Source: Candidatus Saccharibacteria bacterium UBA3829
Lineage (GTDB): Bacteria; Patescibacteriota; Saccharimonadia; Saccharimonadales; Saccharimonadaceae
NCBI GenBank assembly: GCA_002393165.1
Contig: DGIF01000031.1
Span: 1-23,581, forward strand
DNA length: 23,581 nt
Direction of reading: 5' to 3'
The notes beneath the pieces are model-generated. The model had not been told where the DNA came from and did no database searches. It saw nothing but the letters and a program-made list of their open reading frames with translations. Of this stretch, positions 1 to 7,322 are shown in pieces; position 1 is the first letter of the stretch; every line of letters starts with the position of its first letter. The translations under genes were made by a program, and so were the position numbers.

Positions 1-13
1 AAGTGGAGGAAAT

Positions 14-511
14 ATGGCTCGTACAAATAGTGACGATTTGCTGATGGAAGACGACCTTGCTGCGGCTTTCTTGAACGGAGACGACGATCTGACGGCTCCG
101 GCGGAAACGCCAGAGGAGCAGCCAGCGACGCCTGCGGCTAGCGAATCGGCCGAAGATGAGTGGGATAACGCCGACGATTTTCCTGGACAGCTCGCCGTAG
201 ATGTCTATGAGACCGCCGACAAATTAGTAGTTAAAGCAAGGACTGCTGGTATCTCGAAATCTGATCTTGATGTCAGTATTTCCGATAATATTCTGACGAT
301 TTCCGGCGTGCTGTCTGGTGGCGAGGAAGAGCAGACGACGAAGTGGCACATTCAGGAATGTTACTGGGGTGAATTTTCGCGGACGATTGCTCTGCCGGTA
401 CCAGTACGTGAGGACGAGAATAGTGTAAAGGCCGAGCTTAAAGACGGAGTTTTGACGATTACGTTTGAAAAAGAGAAGACTGAAGAGCGCAAGAAGATCA
501 CGGTTCAGTAA
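14..511 (+). CDS. hsp20: Small heat-shock protein, Hsp20/alpha-crystallin family
   Basis: This is an ATP-independent holdase that binds unfolding cytoplasmic proteins. The first 55 or so of its 165 residues are acidic and rich in Ala/Pro, a disordered N-terminal arm. The alpha-crystallin domain runs from about residue 58 to 160. Family marks seen are AVDVYET near the domain start, FSRTIALP in the middle and the late strand motif GVLTITFEK; the I-x-V tail (ITVQ) fits the C-terminal anchoring motif. A good Shine-Dalgarno (GTGGAGGA, bases 3-10) sits just before the ATG and fixes the start. The promoter lies outside the window, so heat-shock control cannot be checked here. A strong terminator follows at 539-566, so this is the last gene of its transcript. 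The family call is firm. Confidence 0.93.
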   Translation: MARTNSDDLLMEDDLAAAFLNGDDDLTAPAETPEEQPATPAASESAEDEWDNADDFPGQLAVDVYETADKLVVKARTAGISKSDLDVSISDNILTISGVLSGGEEEQTTKWHIQECYWGEFSRTIALPVPVREDENSVKAELKDGVLTITFEKEKTEERKKITVQ

Positions 512-538
512 ATCGCGAGTCGTGTGCGATTTGGAGTA

Positions 539-580
539 ACGCAGCCGTCCGTTAGGGCGGCTGCGTCGGTTGTCCGTTTT
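539..580 (+). terminator. Intrinsic terminator of the hsp20 gene
   Basis: Nine-base arms ACGCAGCCG (539-547) and CGGCTGCGT (558-566) pair perfectly around a 10-nt loop. They are followed by a T-rich stretch ending in TTTTGTTT. The hairpin lies 28 nt after the stop codon. Confidence 0.85.
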
Positions 581-590
581 GTTTGGGAGA

Positions 591-620
591 AAAATAGACA
601 CCGCGCTAGGTGTCTATTTT
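591..620 (-). terminator. Terminator of the single-domain pilin gene (bidirectional hairpin)
   Basis: Arms AAAATAGACACC (591-602) and GGTGTCTATTTT (609-620) form a perfect 12-bp stem with a 6-nt loop. Read on the minus strand it ends in TATTTTTCT, 19 nt beyond the stop of the pilin gene. The A/T ends are symmetrical, so it may also act on the plus strand as a backup after hsp20. Confidence 0.8.
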
Positions 621-638
621 GGTGTTAAATGCCGATGG

Positions 639-941
639 TTATTGGCCAAGAACGTTCTTGATTACGAAGTTGACGATGGCAAAGGCCAGAGCCACGATGA
701 CGAGGCCAATGACGCCATAGAGAATAGTGTCTTTAGCCTTTTTGACTTTCTGGGCGTCGCCAGATGAGGTCATATAGGATACGCCGCCGATGATAATGAT
801 AACAACGGCCAGGATACCAATAGCACCGATGACTGCATTTAAAATGTTTGTAATGTTGCCAGTAAGGTCGACATCCGTGCTTTGGTCTCCAACTGGTTTT
901 ATCTCTGTACCGGTGGCTAAAATGGTAAGAATGTTTCTCAT
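639..941 (-). CDS. T4SS-type pilin-like membrane protein (VirB2/TrbC fold, 100 aa)
   Basis: This is a small two-helix membrane protein of the T4SS pilin type common in CPR bacteria. Hydrophobic segments lie at about residues 35-55 and 74-95. Between them is the polar loop SSGDAQKVKKAKDTILY, the hallmark of the family (GG-x-x-Y-[MI]-x-SSGD). The N-terminus is short and has no convincing signal peptide, unlike its two neighbours. It has its own promoter (TTGCAT-N17-TAAAAT, 972-1000) and a Shine-Dalgarno AAAGGA 8 nt before the ATG, and a strong terminator follows. It is probably made at a different level from the two pilins upstream. That it polymerises into a pilus is inferred from the VirB2 analogy and the virB6/B3/B4-like genes nearby. 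Confidence 0.82.
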   Translation of the reverse strand: MRNILTILATGTEIKPVGDQSTDVDLTGNITNILNAVIGAIGILAVVIIIIGGVSYMTSSGDAQKVKKAKDTILYGVIGLVIVALAFAIVNFVIKNVLGQ

Positions 942-971
942 TTGATTTATCCTTTAGATTAATTTAATTCT

Positions 972-1000
972 ATTTTATAACTTTTCTGAAAAAAATGCAA
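972..1000 (-). promoter_or_regulatory. Promoter of the 100-aa pilin gene
   Basis: On the minus strand, TTGCAT (1000-995) and TAAAAT (977-972) are separated by 17 nt. The -10 is embedded in an A/T tract. This gap holds no clear terminator for the pilin gene upstream, so some read-through is likely. Confidence 0.5.
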
Positions 1001-1007
1001 TAGGAAT

Positions 1008-1409
1008 TTAGGGCTGGGTGGAAGCGGTGTTAATAGCGTTTATGGCGAAGTTGGCGATAGCAAAGGCCAGAGCGGCGATAATAAGCCCGATGACGGCGTA
1101 GAGGATGGTGTTTTTGGCTTTTTGGAGTTTGGTGGTATCACCGGAGGAAGTCATATACTGGACGCCACCGATAACAATAAAAGCGACGGCGACGAGCCCA
1201 AGAACGCCGATGACTGCTTTGATAATGCTGCCGACGACGGATTCGATCTTGGTGTTGGTGCCGCAGCCGGCGGCGTCTTTGACTGACTGGGGGACTCCGC
1301 TATCGGTGCAGATGTCAACGGCGTAGGTGGGAGTTGGCGCCAAGAGAGCGACCACGCTCGATACGATGACGGTGAGGGTGGCAATTAGGTTGATGAGTTT
1401 AGTTTTCAT
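1008..1409 (-). CDS. Secreted-type T4SS pilin-like protein (133 aa)
   Basis: It has an N-terminal signal peptide (about residues 1-30, ending PTYA before VDIC), then a short segment with two cysteines (ICTDSG and AAGCG) that could form a disulfide. Two membrane helices flank the family loop SSGDTTKLQKAKNTILYA. The start is fixed by a strong Shine-Dalgarno (AAAGGAG, 7 nt before the ATG) inside the end of the preceding gene. The two genes overlap by 11 nt and are probably co-transcribed and translationally coupled. A 54-nt tract coding for the loop is identical to one in that upstream gene (1095-1148 and 1528-1581), which points to recent duplication or gene conversion. The most likely role is a pilus subunit of the T4SS-like machine. 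Confidence 0.85.
   Translation of the reverse strand: MKTKLINLIATLTVIVSSVVALLAPTPTYAVDICTDSGVPQSVKDAAGCGTNTKIESVVGSIIKAVIGVLGLVAVAFIVIGGVQYMTSSGDTTKLQKAKNTILYAVIGLIIAALAFAIANFAINAINTASTQP
1095..1148. repeat. 54-nt direct repeat, copy 1 (pilin loop)
   Basis: By eye this tract is identical, base for base, to 1528-1581, a shift of 433 nt. Both copies lie in the same frame of adjacent pilin genes and encode the SSGD...AKNTILYA loop. The flanks diverge immediately. Confidence 0.85.
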
Positions 1410-2250
1410 GTGATAGCTCCTTTGCTATTATTGTTGAGTTGTAGCTAGTGGTGACAGAACTACGAATAGCGTTGCCGACGAAGGCGGTAATGATTTCGGC
1501 GAGACCGACAATGGCGAGGCCAATGAGGGCGTAGAGGATGGTGTTTTTGGCTTTTTGGAGTTTGGTGGTATCACCGGAGGAGGTGATGTAGGTGATACCG
1601 CCGAGGACGAGAAAGATGACGGCAACGATGCCAGCGATTCCGATCACCCATTGGATGAGGCTGTTGACGAGTTCGGCAGGGTTGTCAACACAGCTGGCAT
1701 CGACACAGTTTTCGGAAAAAGTGCCAGAGCCGGCTTTACCGATGAGGACGATATGGAGCGTGCTGACGATGATTTTGGCGGACATTACGACGGCAAGTCC
1801 GATAAAGGCGTGGAGCAAGGTTTTTTTACCGGTGGCGGTTTTGCCAACGTCGCCGGCGGCGAACATATATTGATAGCCGCCGTAGATGACGTAACCGAGG
1901 ACGAGATAAGCAGCGATTACGACAAGGTCATTTGAGATGTTGGAAACGATGATCCAGATGCTTATGGTCATTTTATCTTCGCTATCCCAGGCGTCGTCAT
2001 CGAGGTGGCAATCCCAAGAGGTAAGGCCAAGGAAGGAACGGCAACTATAATTGTAGCTATTGGAGCTGGAGCCGCTGCTGCTTCCACCGCTTCCGCCACC
2101 GCTGCCTCCACCTCCGTCATCTATTACGATCGTATCGTTAATGACGGGCCTAGCATGGGTGGTGGTTTGAGCGTTAATTATAAGGTCGCTGAAGATGCTG
2201 AACGAAAAGATTATTGCAATGAAGATAAAGAGTTTTTTAAGAGTTTTCAT
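1399..2250 (-). CDS. Tandem double-pilin membrane protein (two T4SS pilin domains, 283 aa)
   Basis: A signal-like hydrophobic N-terminus (residues 6-27) is followed by a Gly/Ser-rich linker with long GGGGSGGGSGG-type runs. Two pilin modules come next. The first has the diverged loop YGGYQYMFAAGDVGKTATGKKTLLHAF. The second keeps the canonical GGITYITSSGDTTKLQKAKNTILYA. Between them is a short CVDASCVDN segment with two cysteines. Usual family members carry one module, so this is a fusion or internal duplication in which the first copy has drifted. It could be a minor or tip pilin, or an assembly scaffold; that is inference. No Shine-Dalgarno is visible before the ATG at 2250, and the gene is read away from the VirB6-like gene across a 131-nt gap. 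Confidence 0.8.
   Translation of the reverse strand: MKTLKKLFIFIAIIFSFSIFSDLIINAQTTTHARPVINDTIVIDDGGGGSGGGSGGSSSGSSSNSYNYSCRSFLGLTSWDCHLDDDAWDSEDKMTISIWIIVSNISNDLVVIAAYLVLGYVIYGGYQYMFAAGDVGKTATGKKTLLHAFIGLAVVMSAKIIVSTLHIVLIGKAGSGTFSENCVDASCVDNPAELVNSLIQWVIGIAGIVAVIFLVLGGITYITSSGDTTKLQKAKNTILYALIGLAIVGLAEIITAFVGNAIRSSVTTSYNSTIIAKELSHEN
1528..1581. repeat. 54-nt direct repeat, copy 2 (pilin loop)
   Basis: This is the partner of 1095-1148 and lies in the second module of the double-pilin gene. Recombination between the copies would fuse the two genes in frame with loss of 433 nt, because both copies sit in the same reading register of their genes. Confidence 0.85.
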
Positions 2251-2303
2251 AAGATAATGGTAGCATAAATGACGGAAAAGTCCAGGATTTTATTGAGCGA
2301 GTC

Positions 2304-2332
2304 TTGACAAAACTGCTTATGTGTGCTATAAT
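2304..2332 (+). promoter_or_regulatory. Consensus sigma-70 promoter of the VirB6-like gene
   Basis: A perfect TTGACA (2304-2309) is separated by 17 nt from a perfect TATAAT (2327-2332). It is the best promoter in the window. Transcription should start near 2339, giving a leader of about 43 nt. Confidence 0.85.
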
Positions 2333-2339
2333 CAAGTTA

Positions 2340-2366
2340 CGCCTTGGAAAAGGGAGGCGGTTTTTA
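2340..2366 (+). promoter_or_regulatory. 5'-end hairpin with U-tract in the leader of the VirB6-like gene
   Basis: CGCCTT (2340-2345) pairs with GAGGCG (2354-2359, last pair G-T) around a GGAAAAGG loop and is followed by GTTTTTATTAT. It begins at or within a base of the predicted transcription start. It could be an mRNA-stabilising 5' hairpin or a weak attenuator. A hairpin this close to +1 would be unusual as a true terminator. Confidence 0.5.
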
Positions 2367-2381
2367 TTATAGGGATGACTT

Positions 2382-5300
2382 ATGATAATGAAAAGATTCA
2401 CAAAAAATAGATTGAAGGAAGCCATTTTTGGGTGTCTTTTTGCTATCATCGGTATGTTTAGCGGCACTGTTGGAATAATGACGGCAGAGCTGGTTTATGC
2501 AACGCCGGTCGAGGAGACTGTGATCGATGAAACGTCTACGAATCATGGTGAAGAGTCGGTGAAGACAAGCGTTTCGTGTGCTGATAGCGCGGGCGATGTG
2601 GCTTGGTTTGTCTGTCCTGCGACGAAAGCGGTTTCGGAAGCGGTAGACTTTTTGTATGAGAAAATTGAGCCGGTTTTAGTGATTAATCCGGTAGAAATGA
2701 AAGATGGCCAGCCGATTTATGAAATTTGGAAGTATATGAGGGGACTTACCAACATCGTGTTTATTATCTTCCTTTTGGTGGTGGTTTATTCGCAACTTAC
2801 CGGTTATGGGATAACGAATTACGGTGTTAAGAAGATGCTGCCGAAACTGATCGTGGCGGCGATTTTGGTGAACTTGTCATTTGTGATTTGTTCGCTTGCG
2901 GTAGATGTATCGAATGTGATCGGGAATAGCCTGAGAGGAGTGTTCGATTCTATTGGTGCGGCAACGATGGGTTCGGTTGATTTTGACGATGGAACTGGTG
3001 GTGGGAGCTATGCGCTGGTGGCGGCTGGACTGCCGCTTGCATTTGCAGCGGGCGTTATGGCGTTTGAGAGTGGAATAATTTGGATGTTGATCCCGACGGC
3101 GCTTGGCGCGCTAGTGGCGGTGGTGGTTGGACTAGTGACGATTGCGCTGCGTCAGGCGGTAGTGGCACTCCTGATTATGATTTCGCCGCTTGCGGTGGTG
3201 GCTTACATATTGCCAAACACAGAGCAGTGGTTTAAGAAGTGGAAAGATTTGCTGACGAAGATGTTGGTGTTTTATCCGATGTTCTCGTTGCTATTTGGTG
3301 CATCGGCGTTAGCCGGTGGGGCGATTATGGCCTCAGCAAAAGATAGCTTTATGTTGTTGCTTGGCGTAGCGGTGCAAATTTTCCCGCTGTTTTTCTCATG
3401 GACGCTAATGAAGATGAGCGGTACGGTGCTCGGAACGATCAACTCGAAGCTTACCAGCCTCACGGCAGGGCCGTTGGCGGTGAACCGCAGCTGGGCGGAG
3501 TCGCATCGAGACGCTACGAAGGCGAAGAATATGGCATCTGGTAGGGCGTATACGCCGTCGCTGGCTTTAATGCAGTATTTGAGTAATCGAAAGATTGCGC
3601 GTGAGGAAGAGAGAAGTGAGCATGAGGCTACGGTCAAGAATAGGGGCCTAGCGTATGCGGCGATGCGAAATTATAAGAAGAATGGTATGCCTTCGCGTGA
3701 GGGCGAGCGGGCTTATGAGGAGCAGGCGCGCAATATGCGATATACGGCGACAATCAACCGGCATAAGCACAACATGAATAGTGGATTCTGGAGGCTTAAG
3801 GGTTATGGAGAAAAGGTATCTATGGCTCAACAGCGCAGACTTGAAAAGCTAGATTGGGAGAACATTGACGCGGCAGACGACTTAAGGTATGAGATGGCGC
3901 GTGGCGCGATGATCGACTATCAGAATGCGCTTGGTGGTTACAGGCGTGCTAACGATGCAATGGATGCGCATTTTGATAGTGAGGCAATAGCGAGGGGAGA
4001 TAAGAAGTATAAGTTGCATGGTGCGCTTGATGATCCGATGAACATGGAAAGATACAACCGTATGAAAGACATTATGGACGGCAATGCGATAGAGGCCCAC
4101 TATGCTGCGGCAGAGTCGTTCCATAACTTTAGCGCTCAGTCGCAAGTGATGAAGGGCAAGCTTAAAGATTACTATAATTATACGGTTCCGACGCAAGATG
4201 TGGAGAATAGGCTTAAAGAGTTGACTACCAGTAAAGAGTCGAGTAAATATATAGACGCGATTGTTTCTGGATTGCAGACGCTGAATTTGCGTGGGGATAC
4301 TGATATTATGCGAAGGCAAATTAATAACGTCTTGGCAGACGAGAAAGTTCAGTTGGGTACGTATGCATCGCAGGCGCTAGCTAGCTTCTTGGTGTTTGAC
4401 GTGAAAGATAGTGACCCGTTCTTGCGCCGATTCGGTAAGTATATCAATATGGAAACGGCGGCAATGTTTAACGAGAACGATCCGAACAAACGCCGCAATA
4501 AGCGAGACATAACCATTGCGGAGTACGTTAATGGCGAGTACGTTGACCATTATAGTGATGGCACAGAGTATGTCAGAAAGGCGAAACGTGGTGCGGATGT
4601 ATTGCTTAAAGGTACTTCGTTTAAGGGCATAGAGCGTACGGCAATCAAGTCGATGGTCGAGGGGATTAGGGAGAGCTCAGTGGTTGACGGAAAGTTTAAT
4701 TACGAGAAGTTCAAGGAGAACGAGAGAAGGATTTGGGACGCGATTATGCCGAACATTATTAGCGACCAGTTTACTTTCCTTAGTGGTGGCGAGCCGATCC
4801 TTGCGCTCAGTAAAGGTATTACTGGCGTGGATGTGAAGGAGCGTACTTTCGACTGGAATGGCATTTTCGGCGAGTATGCCAAAGATCTGACGGATAAAGA
4901 TAAGGCTGACTATCTAGAGTTCATTGGTAAACGAATGAGCGACTTCCAAGGTGGGCAGGTGCCGGGGCAGATTGCAAAATCTAAGACTGATATGCTTGAT
5001 GCAATAAAGACTCAGTTGGCTTTGAAAAATGCGGCTAAGAATGATCCTGAATTGGCTAGGAACTTGATGAACCCAGACTTTAAGTGGTCTGATCCTAAGA
5101 GTGATCCGAAGCGCGAGAAGGTGGGCAAAGAGTACAATAAGGTGCTAGATAAGTACTGGTCGAAGGTCCAAGCGGACTTTAAGGGTATGTATAAGGAAGA
5201 TGCGCTTAAAGGCTTCAAGAAGATGTATGACCGAGGTTATCAGGGTGAGGCAAAAGATGCTCTTATTAAGTTGCTTGGTTATGATCAGAAAGAAGGAACT

Positions 5301-5597
5301 AATGTTGATGACGATGAAGGTATGCCAGTTAATAGTGGCGCCGAGGAAAGTGGCGCACAGTCTGACTCAATTTATACGGATGCCAGAAATGAGATAGAGA
5401 CACTATATAACTCGTATGGCGCAAGCAACAATGATGTAGCCGGGTTCTGGGAGCAGGTGAAGAATACGATAGGTGCGCATCCGGAGATGCGGGGTAGAGA
5501 AGCAACGATAGACTTTTATAATACTGCTCTGTCACAGTATACGAACGTGGCGGAATTGTATGCTGATATTATGAACAGACTGTTTAACGGGTTTTAG
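2382..5597 (+). CDS. VirB6/TrbL-like polytopic membrane protein with giant C-terminal domain (1071 aa)
   Basis: This is the probable inner-membrane channel component of the T4SS-like machine. Residues 14-38 are a signal-like segment. Membrane segments follow at about 121-141, 153-178, 209-229, 232-252, 255-278, 290-316 and 323-347. The block KKMLPKLIVAAILVNLSF (150-167) and the RQAVVALLIMISPLAVVAYILP stretch (257 onward) match what I recall of VirB6/TrbL-like proteins of CPR genomes. From about residue 365 to 1071 the chain is hydrophilic, charged and has no recognised domain; VirB6 proteins usually have a few hundred residues in total, so this tail is the odd part. It is expected in the cytoplasm if the last helix ends inside. 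The start is ATG 2382 with AGGGA 6 nt upstream; ATG 2388 is an alternative. Confidence 0.75.
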   Translation: MIMKRFTKNRLKEAIFGCLFAIIGMFSGTVGIMTAELVYATPVEETVIDETSTNHGEESVKTSVSCADSAGDVAWFVCPATKAVSEAVDFLYEKIEPVLVINPVEMKDGQPIYEIWKYMRGLTNIVFIIFLLVVVYSQLTGYGITNYGVKKMLPKLIVAAILVNLSFVICSLAVDVSNVIGNSLRGVFDSIGAATMGSVDFDDGTGGGSYALVAAGLPLAFAAGVMAFESGIIWMLIPTALGALVAVVVGLVTIALRQAVVALLIMISPLAVVAYILPNTEQWFKKWKDLLTKMLVFYPMFSLLFGASALAGGAIMASAKDSFMLLLGVAVQIFPLFFSWTLMKMSGTVLGTINSKLTSLTAGPLAVNRSWAESHRDATKAKNMASGRAYTPSLALMQYLSNRKIAREEERSEHEATVKNRGLAYAAMRNYKKNGMPSREGERAYEEQARNMRYTATINRHKHNMNSGFWRLKGYGEKVSMAQQRRLEKLDWENIDAADDLRYEMARGAMIDYQNALGGYRRANDAMDAHFDSEAIARGDKKYKLHGALDDPMNMERYNRMKDIMDGNAIEAHYAAAESFHNFSAQSQVMKGKLKDYYNYTVPTQDVENRLKELTTSKESSKYIDAIVSGLQTLNLRGDTDIMRRQINNVLADEKVQLGTYASQALASFLVFDVKDSDPFLRRFGKYINMETAAMFNENDPNKRRNKRDITIAEYVNGEYVDHYSDGTEYVRKAKRGADVLLKGTSFKGIERTAIKSMVEGIRESSVVDGKFNYEKFKENERRIWDAIMPNIISDQFTFLSGGEPILALSKGITGVDVKERTFDWNGIFGEYAKDLTDKDKADYLEFIGKRMSDFQGGQVPGQIAKSKTDMLDAIKTQLALKNAAKNDPELARNLMNPDFKWSDPKSDPKREKVGKEYNKVLDKYWSKVQADFKGMYKEDALKGFKKMYDRGYQGEAKDALIKLLGYDQKEGTNVDDDEGMPVNSGAEESGAQSDSIYTDARNEIETLYNSYGASNNDVAGFWEQVKNTIGAHPEMRGREATIDFYNTALSQYTNVAELYADIMNRLFNGF

Positions 5598-5629
5598 TAA
5601 GTCGTCTTAGTGCGGAAATGTGACGGTTA

Positions 5630-5638
5630 TGGTATAAT
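5630..5638 (+). promoter_or_regulatory. Extended -10 promoter, leaderless prgI
   Basis: TGGTATAAT ends 6 nt before the ATG of the PrgI gene, so the first transcribed base should be the A of the start codon. No -35 match is seen at the right distance, as expected for a TGn extended -10. No Shine-Dalgarno has room upstream. Confidence 0.65.
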
Positions 5639-5644
5639 GGGGGC

Positions 5645-6415
5645 ATGGCACAATATAAAGTACCGTTAGATGTTGAGGCGGACGACAAATTAATTGGACC
5701 GTTTAGTTTTCGACAGTTCGTTTATCTTTTGATTGCGGCAGGGCTTATTGCGGTGGCGGTAGGATTGTTCCAACTTTTCCCGCTGCTTGCGATAATTCCA
5801 GTTTTTCCAGCATTGTTTTTTGTAGTGTTGGCGTTGCCGCTCAAGAAGGACCAACCGATGGAGACGTATCTTGCGGCGCTGGTTTCTTATTATTTGAAGC
5901 CGCATAATCGGATATGGGCGCCAGGACAAAGAGAGTCGACGATCTTAATTACGGCGCCGAAAATTGTTGACGATACGCGTACGCGCGATATTTCTAGCGA
6001 GGAAGCGACGCATCGGCTGTCGTTTTTGGCTGAGATTGTTGACTCTGAAGGATACGCGATCAAAGGCGCGACAAATAGTTCAATGCGAGAGGATTTAGTG
6101 GCAGAAGCAAATGCAACGAGTGACATGTTCGACGATTATAGGTCGGGGGCGATTGATCGGGCGGTGACTCAGGACAAGGCCGATAGGCGTCAGGAAGTAT
6201 TGCGCGAGATGCGGGAAGCAATAGCGAGAAATGATACTGGCATAGATGGAGAGCCGATGGCGCAAGGACATGGGGCTAGACTACAGCCGCAAAGTAGTGA
6301 TATAATGAATTTAGCAAACAATTCTGATTATACGGTCGCGACGATTGCGAAAGAAGCTAATAGAATGAACAGAAAGGATGGGGCCGAGGCGTTCGCTTCG
6401 GGCATAATAAGGTAA
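5645..6415 (+). CDS. prgI: PrgI family protein (VirB3-like T4SS component)
   Basis: It opens with YKVPLDVEADDKLIGPFSFRQFVYLL, the PrgI family signature. Two membrane helices follow at about residues 28-45 and 48-66, then the motif PLKKDQPMETYLAALVSYYLKPHNRIW that closes the family domain near residue 95. Family members are often about 110-130 residues, so the roughly 160-residue hydrophilic tail is an extension of unknown role. PrgI proteins take the place of VirB3 and sit beside VirB4, and the two VirB4 pieces do follow directly (stop 6415, next ATG 6420). The start is the ATG 6 nt after an extended -10, so translation from its own promoter would be leaderless. Confidence 0.88.
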   Translation: MAQYKVPLDVEADDKLIGPFSFRQFVYLLIAAGLIAVAVGLFQLFPLLAIIPVFPALFFVVLALPLKKDQPMETYLAALVSYYLKPHNRIWAPGQRESTILITAPKIVDDTRTRDISSEEATHRLSFLAEIVDSEGYAIKGATNSSMREDLVAEANATSDMFDDYRSGAIDRAVTQDKADRRQEVLREMREAIARNDTGIDGEPMAQGHGARLQPQSSDIMNLANNSDYTVATIAKEANRMNRKDGAEAFASGIIR

Positions 6416-6419
6416 AAAT

Positions 6420-7322
6420 ATGAATCCGCAGCAGCCGCAGCAAATATTGCCAAATCAGCCGGTGCAGGCAGCACCGCAGATGGTGTTTCCTGGGCAGCAG
6501 GGGGTGGTGTCTCAGCAGGGTGTGCCGACGCAGCAGATGATGCAAACGCCGCAGATGCAGGCGCAAAATCTTGGTATGACGGCGATGAACGCACAGGCGG
6601 CAGCGCCGGCGTCGCCAAATAAAGAAGTGCCGACTTCTACGCAGGCGTCTTTGTTGATTTCGGAGTTGCGCGACAACGTTGTAATTATGAAGGACGGGTC
6701 TTTTAGGGCGGTCGTAGCTTGTAAATCGATCAACTTTGACCTTATGAGTGACGTGGAGCGGGAAGCGGTAGAATATTCGTATCAGAACTTTTTGAACTCG
6801 CTTAGATTTACAACGCAAATTTTGATTCGATCGCAAAGAGTGGACATCGGTCCGTATATTGAGAAACTGGTGGACATCAGGCGGAATAATGATAATATGC
6901 TACTTGGCGTGTTGATGGACGATTATATTAATTTCATCGACGTTTTGTCGCAAGAGGCAAATATTATGGATAAGTCGTTCTTTATCGTGGTGCCATATTA
7001 TAGCTCTGCAGATGCGGAAAAAGTATTACAGCAAACGAAAAATTTCTTTAAATCTTTTGGAAAAGCGGCAAAAGCGCCGGAAGTGACTAGGATTGACCGA
7101 GCAACTTATGATAAGGCGCTGACCGAGTTGAACAACCGAGTGGACACTGTGACGAGCGGGTTGTTCCAGATTGGAATAAACGCGGTGCGGTTGAAAACGA
7201 AAGAGCTGGCGGAGCTATATTATAACTTCAACAATCCAGACACGGCGGTGCGAGAGCCGCTAGTGGATTTCAACCAACTTGCAACGATGTATGTAGATAA
7301 GGGAGTAAGGGAAAATGGCTAG
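6420..7322 (+). CDS. Separate N-terminal part of VirB4/TraC-type T4SS ATPase (300 aa)
   Basis: The first 65 or so residues are low-complexity and rich in Gln/Pro/Met. From about residue 70, the stretch ASLLISELRDNVVIMKDGSFRAVVACKS, and later text such as FNSLRFTTQILIRSQRVD and FFIVVPYYSS, resemble the N-terminal domain of VirB4/TraC proteins, the part that precedes the ATPase core and contacts the membrane partners. No Walker motif is present. The gene overlaps the ATPase gene by 8 nt (ATGGCTAG), so translation is coupled and a 1:1 complex is likely. Fused VirB4 proteins normally carry both parts in one chain. The Shine-Dalgarno is AAGG, 7 nt before the ATG, inside the end of prgI. The match is by pattern, not by search. 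Confidence 0.7.
   Translation: MNPQQPQQILPNQPVQAAPQMVFPGQQGVVSQQGVPTQQMMQTPQMQAQNLGMTAMNAQAAAPASPNKEVPTSTQASLLISELRDNVVIMKDGSFRAVVACKSINFDLMSDVEREAVEYSYQNFLNSLRFTTQILIRSQRVDIGPYIEKLVDIRRNNDNMLLGVLMDDYINFIDVLSQEANIMDKSFFIVVPYYSSADAEKVLQQTKNFFKSFGKAAKAPEVTRIDRATYDKALTELNNRVDTVTSGLFQIGINAVRLKTKELAELYYNFNNPDTAVREPLVDFNQLATMYVDKGVRENG

Noticed and set aside
1555..1935. 126-codon plus-strand reading, acidic and glycine-rich
   Set aside because: It is antisense to the double-pilin gene, which has a clear family pattern; there is no ribosome site.
6357..6836. 159-codon minus-strand reading full of Arg/His/Leu
   Set aside because: It is antisense to the Gln/Pro-rich head of the VirB4 N-part; the composition is an artefact of CAG/CCG repeats.
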